Source: Primula veris (taxonomy: Eukaryota > Streptophyta > Magnoliopsida > Ericales > Primulaceae). From it: a stretch of DNA of 64,000 nucleotides. The notes beneath the pieces were generated by a model. The model had not been told where the DNA came from. It did not search any database and saw only the letters and a program-made list of their open reading frames with translations. The stretch is taken from contig OY821751.1 of NCBI GenBank assembly GCA_963682055.1, forward strand, positions 8,804,001-8,868,000. Reading direction: 5' to 3'. Of the stretch, positions 11,695 through 22,580 are shown piece after piece. The translations under genes and the position numbers were made by a program. How positions within the stretch are numbered: position 1 is the first letter of the stretch; every line of letters begins with the position of its first letter.

Positions 11695-11707
11695 GGCTCT
11701 GGTACCA
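11695..11707 (-). other. Candidate primer-binding site of the copia element
   Basis: The minus strand reads TGGTACCAGAGCC, one base from the common plant initiator-Met-tRNA primer site TGGTATCAGAGCC, and lies 13 bases before the gag ATG. This places the lost or unrecognised 5' LTR immediately to the right of 11710. Copy at 40990-41002. Confidence 0.6.
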
Positions 11708-11715
11708 CGGTTGGA

Positions 11716-13290
11716 TTTGAAAGAATATCAAAGGAGATCGGAAAACTAGTAACAAAATGCCACATTACTTGATCCCATATTTAAAGATACATGATTAGAA
11801 AAAATGTTAGCTTTTATTTATGGGATTGAAGATGGGAAAAACAATGTGTTCATATAATTTTGCTAGCAAGAGAGATTTTCCAACTTTATGTTATAACTAG
11901 CAAACCCCTTCAAGCTTAATTGCTATTCATCACGTATCCTTGAGCTTAAATACGACTCTGCTGTTTGGGAGTTTTTCAGAGGCAAAGAACTGAGTTTATT
12001 TCTTTGAGTTTGATATCTATCTACAAATGTTTTGAGGAAAAATGTGATGAAACTATGCATATGTTGGAGCGGGAGAAAAAATTCGGTTTCATCAAGATGT
12101 TGCAGTTCAACTTTATCAAAATGTCGCAATTCGGCTTCATCAAGATGTCTTGTGAATATGGCCCGTGATTTTTTGAATGTATATGCTTCAACAAACGCCT
12201 CGGAGATAAATTTCAATATGACTGAAACCATTATGTGAAATGATGTGCAAGAGAGAACGCAAGAAATGCTCATAAAATGTACAATTAAAGAGGAGGACAC
12301 AGTTTAAAGCTCTATAAAGATGAAGTTGAAGATTTAATGTGAAAGAACTTAGCAAAGTATGGTTGTCTACTAGTCATAATTGCATCAAATATGAACGAAG
12401 ATTTTCAATAAATATCAAAATTAACAAAGAAAATCTTCGTTTGCCCACATCTTTCAGAAGACAATAAATCCTTTCACAAAATTAATCTTTTTATCATTTT
12501 GTCTAATCTAGTGCATCTTGTTAATAAATGACTAGTTCTTTTTATCACTAATATTAAAAAGAATAGTATGGAAACATAGAAATGATACGTCTATGTAACA
12601 AACTAGCTAAATAATCAAAACAAACTTATATAATACAGTACATTAGATAAACTCACCAACTCATATACTCATGACCAAACTAACAAAATCATCAATCTTA
12701 TCTGACATGGACAAAAAAAGTCACATTAAACAAAACAAAATTTGTTATAGTTTTCTTTCAACCTCAATAAGTGCGGTCATAAGTGTTATCATTACTAAAA
12801 CTTATATCACCTTGTTGGGTTTTTTTAACATTAATATAAAAAGGGCTCCGTAAATGTCATTAAATACATCGTTAATATATTTGTAATCATTTTTATGCAT
12901 CTTTATCCGTCCGTTAACGAGTGTCCGGGGACACTACTTATGCATTAAATCACTCATTGAGTTCAACACTATAATAATAAATGACTATAATGTCATTAAT
13001 TATTCAAGACACTTCATTGTCACGAATAAATAAAAATCAATAATATTTCTAAATATATTTCATTAATTATTGAAAAGAACATAATAAACCCAAATAAAAA
13101 TATAGAACCCTAATTGAACTATCCTAAATTTAAATGTTAATAAAAATAAAAATGATAATTCATAAAAAAAAACTCAAATAAAAACATTGAACGGTAGTTG
13201 AAACTAACTTAAAACTTAAATATTAACTAACATAAAAAAACTATTGCATCTAATATTACTAATTATATATATACATATATGTGTGTATAA
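11716..13290. other. AT-rich spacer with a small 24-bp tandem repeat, no gene seen
   Basis: No supportable gene. At 12081-12153 three tandem 24-bp units (TTCGGTTTCATCAAGATGTTGCAG-like) occur. Because 24 is a multiple of three they read as an 8-residue repeat on both strands, FGFIKMLQ on plus and HLDEAELR on minus. The rest is AT-rich. Part of it could be a decayed copia LTR. Copy at 41011-42585. Confidence 0.5.
12081..12153. repeat. Three 24-bp tandem units (8-codon repeat)
   Basis: Units start at about 12081, 12105 and 12129 and differ at a few bases. Both strands stay open across them, in frames of 67 and 125 codons, but no domain or homologue is recognised. The unit 2 copy is at 41376-41448. 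Confidence 0.6.
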
Positions 13291-13906
13291 GAACACCATT
13301 AAAAACATCAATTTGGACATCAAATTTGTAACCCTTCATTTTATATATTTTCAATGGCTAAGATTAAAACTAACTAAAAAACCATCTATGCTCTATTATC
13401 TCTTTCTACCTTCGTGACTTTTCCTGAGTGTAAGCTAAAAAAATGTTTCCTGTAAAATTATCAATACAAACCCACCGATCGTCCAAATAAACAAGTAAAA
13501 TACATTCTTTTAAAAGGGAAAAATGATTAACGGTTAACTATCCACATACTATTAAATATTAATCAATATTACTTGTTATAAAATTAACAATCTGGTGTTA
13601 TTGAGTTTGAGAAAAATCCATTTATGCAAATTTTGATCATGTATATAAGTTTTAGAACATGATCTTTTTTATGTTATTACTTGTTACAAAATTTGGGTAT
13701 TAATAAGAATTTGATTTTCATAAATATGTGGTTTTAGAGTGATTTGAATATGAAGAAAAGAGAAATAGGGATGGAGAAATAAACTCATAGAGAGATATGT
13801 TAAAATGAAAATAGAAAAAAGTGTATAGCCCAATTTTGTTTCCATTTCAGCCGTTAAAATGAAGGGTTGAGATTTTGACGTCCAACTTGATATTTTTATG
13901 GTGTTC
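13291..13906. mobile_element. MITE-like element with 51-52 bp terminal inverted repeats (unit 1)
   Basis: The left end GAACACCATTAAAAACATCA (13291) is matched by the reverse complement of the right end (13856-13906), giving arms of 51-52 bp with about ten mismatches. Both arms contain AACCCTTCATTTT at their inner side. The 616-bp body has no transposase frame. It is flanked on both sides by TA-rich repeats, so the target duplication cannot be read. The superfamily is undetermined. Confidence 0.6.
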
Positions 13907-14041
13907 ATATATACTTTCTCATACATATATATATAAATATATGTATATATATATATATGTATGTATACATCATACTATTATAATAAGCGAACTCTTGAGT
14001 CTGTCAAATTTTGCTCATTTTTTTTCAAAACGCCCTCATTT
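13907..14041. other. TA-rich flank of the MITE-like element, end of unit 1
   Basis: TA dinucleotide runs followed by about 70 bases leading into the unit boundary. No gene is seen. The boundary itself carries no obvious motif. Confidence 0.5.
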
Positions 14042-16748
14042 TTATGTCGTGTAAACACACACCGCATGAGCTATTGTTACTAGTATACACATATAGATGG
14101 AAAATATCATTTAATTATTGTTTTCAAAGTTTTGTGTTTTCTATGAAAACTAAGTATTAATGATTTAAGCATACCTTAGCAGTTGATGTGATCTCCATGT
14201 CGAAAGCAGTGATGGATTTGATTCATGATTCGGATTGTGGAAAATGAAAAACCCTAGGTTCTCTCTCTAGGATGTTTTCTTACTTTGTTTTATTTGTGAA
14301 TATAGACGGTCGATTTGTCACCATAAGAGACATAGTCACGTGCTCATTCTTGTATTTGCACTATATTGTAAATCCATTTTGGTAAATAAATTTTAAACTT
14401 TGCCAAAAAAAAAGTATTAATGATTTATGTTTTCAAAAATTAAAGTAGTAATGTGTAGCATTATTGTGGGGTACTATAAATGGTAATCTAGTGTCCGTAC
14501 ACCCATTATGTATCATTATTGAATCTTTATTAATTATTACTATATATTAATTATTACTATATGCATTTAAATGGGTTAACATCAGCCCCGGAAGGAAACG
14601 AAAATGTTTTATTTCTGTATATTGCAGTCGTATCTGGTACATGCATGCATTTAAATATGTTTTAAGATACAAATATGCTCATATGCCCTACTTTCTCTAT
14701 CTCTCTTCCGCCTTGATGACTAATATATGGGTATATCTCTACATGCATATATATATATATCAAGCTATATATATATATATATATATCTACATGCATGTAT
14801 ATATATATATTATACATACATCTATATAATATCTTTCATTACTTGATGATGAGTAAGCAGATTGATATCTATCAAGCTATATATATGTTGTGTATAATTT
14901 AAACAGTTGATAATATGGTTCTAAAATAGTTTTGAGAAAACCTAAAAGAGACCTTATCCGTTGGATTTCTATATAAATATTGGGAAACGTTTTCTTTAAT
15001 TAGAACTACCATATATTGATGTCTATTATTGAGCAGGCTATTAAAAGTGAAGAAAATGTGAAGGAATCAAGAAAGTGTATGATGGGATTAAATGTTATTC
15101 AGACTACACCGATCGTTGTTCATTTCATTTCAGTAAAAAAGAACCCCACACGTATGGTCTGATTCAAAACATATATCTATAAGGTGATATTTATTGAGAC
15201 TCGCTTTTATTTAAATTCCTTCTGTCACCTTATTATTCTTTGTTGTAAACCAATATATTTATGTTAGTATTATAGGTACAATCAGTGTTCTAAAAGGGAC
15301 ATTTATGCGCAAATTAGGCGGTAGGCGGTGGTAGCAAAAAAGGCATGTCCAACAAGAGTAAATAAGTTATTCCTCCTCCACATAAACAAATCTCTCTCTC
15401 TCTCCGCCCCCTAAATAAACTAGATCTAAGTCGCCGCCACCAGCACGACTACATGGGGTGGGGGTCGGCCCCTCCACCCCTACTCTGGGCAAGTCTACGA
15501 CACTCCTCTATGCCACTGCACCACCGCCACTATAGCGGTGACAAACCTCCAACCCCGTAACTCGCCACAAATTTCAACCCCATCTCATCCCATCTCAACC
15601 CAATCTATCACATAAAACTAGCTCTCACCTCACACCAACTGTTCACCTCATATCTGCTTCTCTCATCATCTCATCTAGTATGACCACGCATGTACGTAGC
15701 AGCTATGGGGATGCTTCATATGACGGATCATCATTTCTGTTTGAACTGCATCCATACAGAGGCGTGTCGCTCATAGCAGATTCAGGTATGTTTTGTAACA
15801 TATCCAGCGAGTTGTGGGTCTCACATCCTCTTTTCGGTAGGTCTGGTTTGATTGGATTTCGGTTTATGGGTTTTGTTGGGTTTTTGCCACTGCATGTTTA
15901 GTTAGACTATTTGTGTGCTTATATGTTAGCGTTTCTTTATATTCGATTGTAGATGATTTGATCCTTTTGGTTATACTCATTTTATAATATGAGACCCCAT
16001 CGGAGTAGACGCGGATAACTTTACTTTAGGAAATGGGTTCGGTCGGGGTGTTCTTGGGGCTCAGATAACTTAGTAGGGTTGTTTGGTCGAGTCATTTAGT
16101 GTGTTGGCACCCCGGTCGTAATTACAGCACCAGATTGAGCTGAATCTCTTGAAGTAAATGTGCATTTTCTCTACCCAGGGTCTGTTATGTCATGTGTTCT
16201 CTTTTGTTGGACGAAATATTGTAAATTTTGCTAGAATCGAGTAGGGCATTTTGACTTGTATATCGGATTTGGGTATTATATTATTATTTTACATACCCAT
16301 TTTGATTGTTATGTATGTTATAATTTCGTCCCGAAAATTGCTATTCGTTTGGCGACAATTGGAGCTTTGGGCTATGTTTAAAGTATGAGTGGCTATTTCG
16401 GTCTTTTGAGTATTGTGTTGGCTGCCGGTTGGCCTCCCTACACTTATTATGGTATGCACGTTATGCTTAGTTCATTTGATCATCCTCTGATTCAACAGAC
16501 GCAATTGACGAAACTTTTTAATTTGGTATTTAAGATAACATTAGTGTGTATGTTTCTATCTTTTGGTGAATTTTGTTTTATCAATGGTGGATTTGGGCGG
16601 TAACACTTGAGTAGCAGGCTTCCGGGCACTCTGAATGATTTATATTATGTATTTTTACCCAGCCCCTTGAAGTCTGTTCCAGGGGCATCTGTACTCTGTA
16701 TTCTGGCCTGTTATTTGAAATAATAATGAGCTTTTACTTTAAAAAAAA
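14042..16748. other. Spacer and transcript-like block of unit 2, no confirmed gene
   Basis: Copy of 1-2732 with shorter AT runs (14766-14785). It includes the same CT run, the short frame at 15680-15901, the TA-rich region and the A-tract end at about 16740-16748. No known protein domain is present. Confidence 0.6.
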
Positions 16749-17313
16749 AGTCTTCTCCAACAAAGGAAAAGTCTCCTACAACTCCCAACATGAATGGTTT
16801 CTTGAGATAAAATGACTCAGGGAGTGCAAATAGCAAGAACATTGTTGAGCAATCTCTTGTTGGGGGGAACCTTGATCGTTCCTTGTAGATACTCAAATTT
16901 GAGGCGATGAAATCAAGTGAGAATGCAGAGGAAAAGTATTCCACACTAAATGATAATCAGGACTACCCAACCACAGAAGATGGTGCCGGTTTTTTAGAAT
17001 TTATTCCCATATTTGAAAGCTTCAAGGTTATGGTGAATGGCAATGACATAGATCAGGTTCTTGGTGATGACATACATGCAAAATACTTTGATCAGTGCTT
17101 ATCTCAAGGATCATATTTACATGCACGATTAGCGAAAATCATCAGCTCTAAACTTTCTGTTGAAACTATTCCCATCGTAATAGATATATGTGAGTGGTTT
17201 AGAAATTGCAACCTTGTATCAAATTTGGCTGATTTTAATGAATGGCGAAATTTATTGCAAGTATTTGAAAGGTGGAATGAACTTGGGGTTCTTGATCAAG
17301 CGACTTAATACGA
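16749..17313 (+). pseudogene. Gene fragment, left arm of inverted repeat 1 (unit 2)
   Basis: Identical by inspection to 2733-3297, with the 133-codon frame at 16907-17308. Its right arm is at 21588-22160, so the LINE inserted into the loop between the arms and moved them about 4.1 kb apart. Confidence 0.6.
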
Positions 17314-17475
17314 TATATGGCATTATGCTTGTTTCAATTTATTTTGTCCACTTTTCTAAAATAGAAGTAAATCTTTTACAGCCTTGTAAAATTACCCATA
17401 CTTTGTTTCTTTATAGCTAAATGATCATTTCAAAAAGTAATGGGTAATATTAGAAAGAGAGTGTGAAAAAAGTGT

Positions 17476-17492
17476 GGTAATTACGTTCCCTT
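17476..17492. repeat. LINE target-site duplication, 3' flank (unit 2)
   Basis: GGTAATTACGTTCCCTT is repeated exactly at 21571-21587; the preceding T also matches, so the duplication may be 18 bp. The uninterrupted target is at 46770-46787 in unit 3. Confidence 0.95.
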
Positions 17493-17751
17493 TTTTTTTA
17501 TATTAATAGTGGGGAAAACCCACTCTTTTATTAATAGATGTAAAAAAGTGGATGAAAAACCCCACAAAAACAAAACAGAGTAGCAATTAATAACAACCTT
17601 AAAATTACATGGCTTAATAAAATGAAATTGAAACTTTCAGACTTAATCTTATGAAACGATACAAATTCGACCAAAGTTAAGGGACCAAATATGTAATTGA
17701 CCACCGTCCACCTCTTCATCTGGTCTTCTCCTTCTCTCATTTCACTTATCT

Positions 17752-19510
17752 TCATTGTTGATATAGAGAGAGACACTCAAGCTTTTCCTCATTTCCCAAA
17801 CGTAAATAAGGAACACCTTTCTCTTCCAGCTTCATAATCTTTCTCAATTTACTAGGGAAAACTGCAATATCTTCTGAAACTAGATGATCGGAGACACAAC
17901 CCAGATTGGCCAATAGATCAGCGCATGAGTTGGCCTCTCTTTCCACATGGTTCAACAGATAAGTACCCTTCTTCATCTTCTCCTTTATATTCTTAATTAG
18001 AAATTTCATCTTCCACGGACACTTACTTTTATCAGACAAGATGTTTATTAGATGTAGACAATCACTTTCTATAATTATCTTAGGCAAATTAACCACTGTT
18101 AGTCCTTGTAGTATAGCTTTTGCCTCTGCTTCAATACCTGATTTGCTAGTAATTTTTCCATAGAAACCTTGTATAAATTTACCTTGGTGATCCCTTAATA
18201 TTCCACCTACTCCACTAGAATTGGTGGAGCTTTTAAAACAACCATCTATATTCAATTTCATGAATCCAGTTGGGGGGTTTTCCCATTTTATAACCCTAGC
18301 TTTTTTGCTATTCTTAACTGCTTGTAATAAATTTATTTCTTCCCAAATCCACCTCTTAGGAAACCTTTTATCCACTTGTGAAAAGCTATGGATTAAACCA
18401 ATAATTTCTAAAATGATATTTTGGGCAATCATTTTTTTATTATCAAATTTACTGCCACAGCGAGCTTTCCAAATACACCAAATAATGTACACAGGTAGTA
18501 CCTTTATAATCTTCTTTTCTGGAAAATGACTTCTTTTTTCTTCATGTACCCACCAAGAAGTAAATCTCCCTCTCAATGTTAAAACATTATGATTTACTCC
18601 CAAATATTGTGCAAAATACTTCCATACTTCCTTAGCAATAGCACTAAAACACAACAAATGCTCTAAACTTTGTTCATTCCTTTTACAGCATTCACAACTT
18701 GAAGCTAATTGGACTCCAATTTTTTGGACAGCAATGTCCACTGGCACTGCATCATTAAAACACTTCCAAGCAAAACAAGAGATCTTCAAAGGTATTATTC
18801 TATCCCATAACATTTCATACAACCAACTTTTTGTACTTTTCTTTCTCATAATATTCCAAGCAGATTTAAATGAAAAATCACCCTTATTATCCTCCATCCA
18901 TATAGCTTGATCTTTTTCACCTGGATAGATTAAACATTGACTAAACACACCTTGTTTAGAAATAGGAATAATTTCAGCAATAGATTCATAGTTCCACTCA
19001 TTATTAATGATTAATCTAGACAACAGCAGCTTATTATCAATATTTTGATCCTGTAGTGGTCCATTACCAATCCAGTTATCTAGGTTAACTGAGACATTTC
19101 CTTTTCCAATCAACCAAAGAATATTTTTTTCAGCAATCTCCCTAACTTGCAACATTCTGGACCAAGTGTTAGCCCCTTTAGTAATACTGACCTCATTTGG
19201 ATGCTTCTTCTTGCAATACTTTACTCTCATGTACTGAGCCCATAAAGAATTTTTAGTTCTAAGCTTCCACCATAATTTAATAGCAAATGCTTCAGAAATA
19301 TCTTTAAAGCTCCTCAACCCTAGGCCACCTTCAGAAGTAGGTCTACAGATTTTACTCCATTTAACCCAGTGATATTTATTTTTGCCATTAGAATTTCCCC
19401 AGAGAAAATTTGCTATTATTTGATCTATCTTTTTTATAACCAATTTTGGAGGATTCATAGCTGCCATAGTATAAATAGGAATAGTCTGGAGAACATGTTT
19501 GGCAAGTAGT
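17752..19510 (-). pseudogene. LINE ORF2 C-terminal part: zf-RVT and RNase H
   Basis: The frame opens at the deletion junction near 19508; an internal Met at 19467 is not a natural start. Landmarks are IANFLWGN, HWVKWSKIC with GGLGLRSFKD, the Cys/His finger CECCKRNEQSLEHLLC, and an RVT_3-type RNase H with its acidic residues present (KLNIDGCF, EAEAKAI, IIESDC, NSCADLLA). About 260 bases of 3' untranslated sequence follow before the poly(A) tract. Confidence 0.88.
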
Positions 19511-20122
19511 AAAAAGACTTGAGGATAATGGATCTCCTTGTCTTAATCCATTAGTAGGCTTGAAATAACCTGTAGGAGCACCATTTACCAAAATAGAAAT
19601 GCCATTATCAGAAATAATTCTCCATATTCTATCTATCCAAATTTCTGAGAAACCCACTTTTCTAAGAACACTAACAATAAAGTGCCAGGAAATCTTGTCA
19701 TAAGCTTTTTTCATATCCAATTTCAAGGCAACATTATTACCACTGTTCTTTTTGTTAAGGGTAGAGATAAATTCTTGGGATAGAAGAATGTTATCTATAA
19801 TATCTCTATTTTTAACAAAACCACTTTGGTTCTCTGAAATAATATTAGGCAAAACAAATGACAGCCTAGTTGACATAATTTTAGAAATAACTTTGTTACA
19901 AAAGGTACATAAACTAATAGGTCTGAAGTCTGAATACTTATCTGCATTAGCCTTCTTAGGAATTAGAACAATAAGAGTAGAAGACATTGCATTGGGAATT
20001 TCATGTCCAGCAAAGAATTGTTGTACTGCTTTTAATAAATCCACTCCAATAATATCCCAACTGTGTGTAAAGAAGAAACCATTAAACCCATCCAAACCAG
20101 GAGCACTACTTTTCTTCAAATC
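19503..20122 (-). pseudogene. LINE ORF2 reverse transcriptase, truncated before YADD
   Basis: Same frame as the endonuclease after one stop. Motifs seen are SAPGLDGF, TLIVLIPKK, FRPISLC, the motif A Asp in KLDMKKAYD and GLRQGDPLSSSLF. Directly after this last motif the sequence jumps to what in related elements is the region after the thumb (frame-shifted reading LLAKHVLQTIPIY). The catalytic YADD box is therefore deleted, and polymerase activity is impossible. Confidence 0.88.
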
Positions 20123-21445
20123 CTACACTGCTGTCTTGACTTCTTCTAGAGTTATTTCTTTAACTAATTCTTCATTTTCTCCATCTGTAACACACTTTGG
20201 AATAATATCTAGAGAACTGTACTTGAATCCACAATTATTATTAGTTGCTAAAAGCTTTTGAAAGTACTTTATGGCTTCTTGTTGAATGTCTTCTTTTGCC
20301 ATTAATTCTTGCCCATTATCATCAATAATACAATGAATAGTACTTTTTCTCCTTCTTTTTTTAACTACACCATGATAAAATTTGGTATTAGCATCACCTT
20401 CAAGCACCCATCTTAAGTTTGCCTTTTGTTTCCAGAATTCTTCTTCTATTTTGAGCTTGTAATTAAGCTCAGCTTTTAACTTGCTAAGTGCACTTCTTGT
20501 TTCAGGGGATGGATCACTCTCAAAATGTTGTTCTGCACCCAGAACCAGGTCTTCTGCATCAATAACTTGCTGAAATATGTTACCAAAGGTAACTCTGCTC
20601 CATTTAGATAGTATTTGCCTGAGTCTTTTCAAATTTTGTACCAAAGAAAACAAAGCATTACCATCTTTATGAAGCACCCAATTATCTGATAATAGCTTCT
20701 TAAACTCATGATGTTTCAACCAAAATTTCTGAAATATGAATCTTCTGATATTATGATCTCCTTCATTATTAAAGGTAATTAACAAAGGGCTATGATCATA
20801 ATTGACTTTAGACAAATGCTCCAAAGCAATACTATGAAACAGATTTGAGCAATTATCATTCACACAAGCCTTATCAATTCTCTCCATTATCAAATTATCA
20901 CCTTCCCTGTTATTCCACCAAGTGAACCTTGAGCCCAGAAAGTTCAATTCATAAACCCCACACTTGTCCAAACATTCCAAATAGTCATTAGCCCCATTTA
21001 CATTAATATCCAGACCCCCTATTTTATCTTCTTCTCTAGAAACAGTATTAAAATCTCCAACTATTAACCAAGGATCATTAGTCTTAGAGATTTCTAAAAA
21101 TTGCCACAGCTCTTTTCTTTCTTGTATTGTACACTTAGCATAAACAGCTGTGACCTGAACTGCATAATTCCACATCTTAACTTCAAAATTAATACTTTGA
21201 CTGCTCTCAGTGCCCACTGTAATTTCTAGATCATCATTAAAAAACACCCAGATTTTATTGTCTGCATGATTAATAGCATTGTCAAAACCAATTTTTCTCT
21301 TATAAAGATCAATTTTATCTTGCTGAACCATTGGTTCTATACAGATCAATAGCACTATTTTATTTATAAGACATAATTTTTTTATTCTTCTTAATGTAGC
21401 TCTATTTCCAATACCTCTCACATTCCATGTTAGGACCTTACTCAT
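20123..21445 (-). pseudogene. LINE ORF2 N-terminal part: APE-type endonuclease
   Basis: A 440-residue frame starts MSKVLTWNVRGIGNRATLRR. It shows exonuclease-endonuclease-phosphatase motifs: Asn in WNVRG, Glu in CIEP, the IVGDFN block, SRFTWWNN and the terminal DHSPLL. The domain nicks target DNA to prime reverse transcription. The frame ends in a TAG at 20123-20125 where the same frame continues on the other side with LKKSSAPGLDGF, so this is a nonsense change inside ORF2 and not a natural end. The N-terminal Met matches the start usual for ORF2 of this clade. Confidence 0.88.
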
Positions 21446-21570
21446 TGATTATACTTCTTTCTTTCCCCCACATTAGAGGATGATCTTAGCTGCATTTGTC
21501 TATCTTGCTCTTGGCTCTTCATCTTTGCCATATCCACTTTCTTTTTCTTTTTTTTCTGGCTCTTGGTTAT

Positions 21571-21587
21571 GGTAATTACGTTCCCTT
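21571..21587. repeat. LINE target-site duplication, 5' flank (unit 2)
   Basis: Exact second copy of GGTAATTACGTTCCCTT, followed by ATTTACTGTATTTAGTCGC as in the empty site of unit 3. Confidence 0.95.
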
Positions 21588-22310
21588 ATTTACTGTATTT
21601 AGTCGCTTGATCAAGAACCCCAAGTTCATTCCACATTTCAAATCCTTGCAATAAATTTCGCTGTTCTTCAAAATCAGCCAAATTTGATACAAAGTTGCAA
21701 TTTCTAATCCACTCGGATATTTGTGTTACGATGGGAATAATTTCAATAGCAGTTTAGAGCTGATGATTTTCGCCAATTGTGCATGCAAATATGATCTTTG
21801 AGATAAGCACATATCGAAGTATTTTTCACGTATGTCATCACCAAGAGCCTCGTCTACGTCCTAGCCATTCACCATAACTTACCTTGAAGCTTCAAATTTG
21901 GGAATAAATTCTAAAAAACAGGGTTTTTATTTTGATCAGGTTGGGTAGTCCTGATTATCAACTAGTATGGAATGCTTTTCCTCTGCATTCTCAGTTGATT
22001 TCACGGTCTCAAATTTGACTATCTGCAAGGAACGGTCAAGGTTCCCCCAACAAGAGATTGGTCGACAATATTCTTTCCATTTGCACTCCCCGAGTCATTT
22101 TGTCTCAAGAAACCATTCATGTTGGGAGTTGTAGGAGACTTGTCGTTTGTGGTAGAAGACTTGTTTCCTCTTGTTAGACATGCCTTTTTTGCTACCTCAG
22201 ATTCCAGAGAACCAGGAGACCAAGCTACGAAACTGTTGGATCCCGAATCAGCATCTTTCCTCATTTTTTTAATACGTTCCGTTTTCTCAGGATTTTGAGG
22301 TACTGCTCTC
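21588..22310 (-). pseudogene. Gene fragment, right arm of inverted repeat 1 (unit 2)
   Basis: Broken minus-strand copy of the unknown gene piece, extending further 5' than the left arm: the 81-codon frame at 22264-22019 has the FVAWSPGSLESEVAKKACL segment. A frameshift in the homologous AVEIIPIV region and a stop near 21865 break it. It pairs with 16749-17313. Copy at 46788-47510. Confidence 0.6.
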
Positions 22311-22580
22311 TTGTTCTATTTTTGAAGACCTGGATTTTGAGGTACTGCTCTCTTGTTTTTTTCTTTTACTTGGGTTAAAAATAATAAGTTAATCGGAACT
22401 GTTTACATCTTTGGCTCAATATATGCTTCCTTGACAATCTTTAATGAAACTCAATATTATTATTCGCGTTAGCTTATATTTTTGTAGCAAGTTTTTCTTT
22501 TTGGAAAAAGTGTCCGGTGTTAATAGATAGCTTGCCTCTTCCGACGAAGGTTTTTGATGAACTGTTAAATTCTTTTGCAG
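22311..22580. other. Junction between gene fragment and MATE fragment A
   Basis: The first bases repeat the TACTGCTCTCTTGTT motif twice and match 8270-8380. From about 22405 the sequence differs from unit-internal copies and leads into a pyrimidine-rich acceptor ending TTTTGCAG at 22580. It therefore contains the end of MATE fragment A intron 2. Exons 1 and 2 are not found. Confidence 0.5.

Larger units (their letters stand above)
8517..11715 (-). mobile_element. Degenerate Ty1/copia retrotransposon (unit 1)
   Basis: On the minus strand the order is primer site (11707-11695), gag (11682 onward), CCHC knuckle (about 10850-10810), protease, GAG-pre-integrase, integrase and the first part of the reverse transcriptase, ending after the YVDD box at 8586-8597. 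The order integrase before reverse transcriptase identifies Ty1/copia. The RNase H region and the downstream LTR are absent, and no upstream LTR was recognised. A near-identical copy with the same defects is at 37812-41010. Confidence 0.88.
1..14041. repeat. Tandem array unit 1 (middle part deleted)
   Basis: Position 1 aligns with 14042 and with 43337, and almost every base of 1-3476 recurs at 14042-17492 and 43337-46787. From about 5110 to 14041 the match is to 34405-43336 at a constant offset of 29295. The part that should lie between (the 5' half of the LINE, the MATE fragments and the start of X) is absent, so this unit is about 14 kb. Differences seen are single bases, a one-base indel near 457 and a longer AT microsatellite at 723-767. 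The left edge is cut by the window. Confidence 0.93.
17493..21570 (-). mobile_element. Plant L1-type LINE, 5'-truncated and internally deleted
   Basis: The element lies on the minus strand. A T tract (17491-17499) marks its poly(A) tail and 17-18 bp target duplications flank it. From its 5' end there are about 120 bases of upstream sequence, then an endonuclease frame, a partial reverse transcriptase, a zf-RVT region and RNase H. ORF1 is missing, as expected for a 5' truncation. About 230 residues of reverse transcriptase, including the YADD box, are missing at a junction near 19508. The element is absent from unit 3, so its insertion is younger than, or segregates among, the duplicated units. 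Confidence 0.95.

Noticed and set aside
12081..12153. A repeat protein gene
   Set aside because: Both strands stay open only because the unit is 24 bp; the flanking frame shows no domain.
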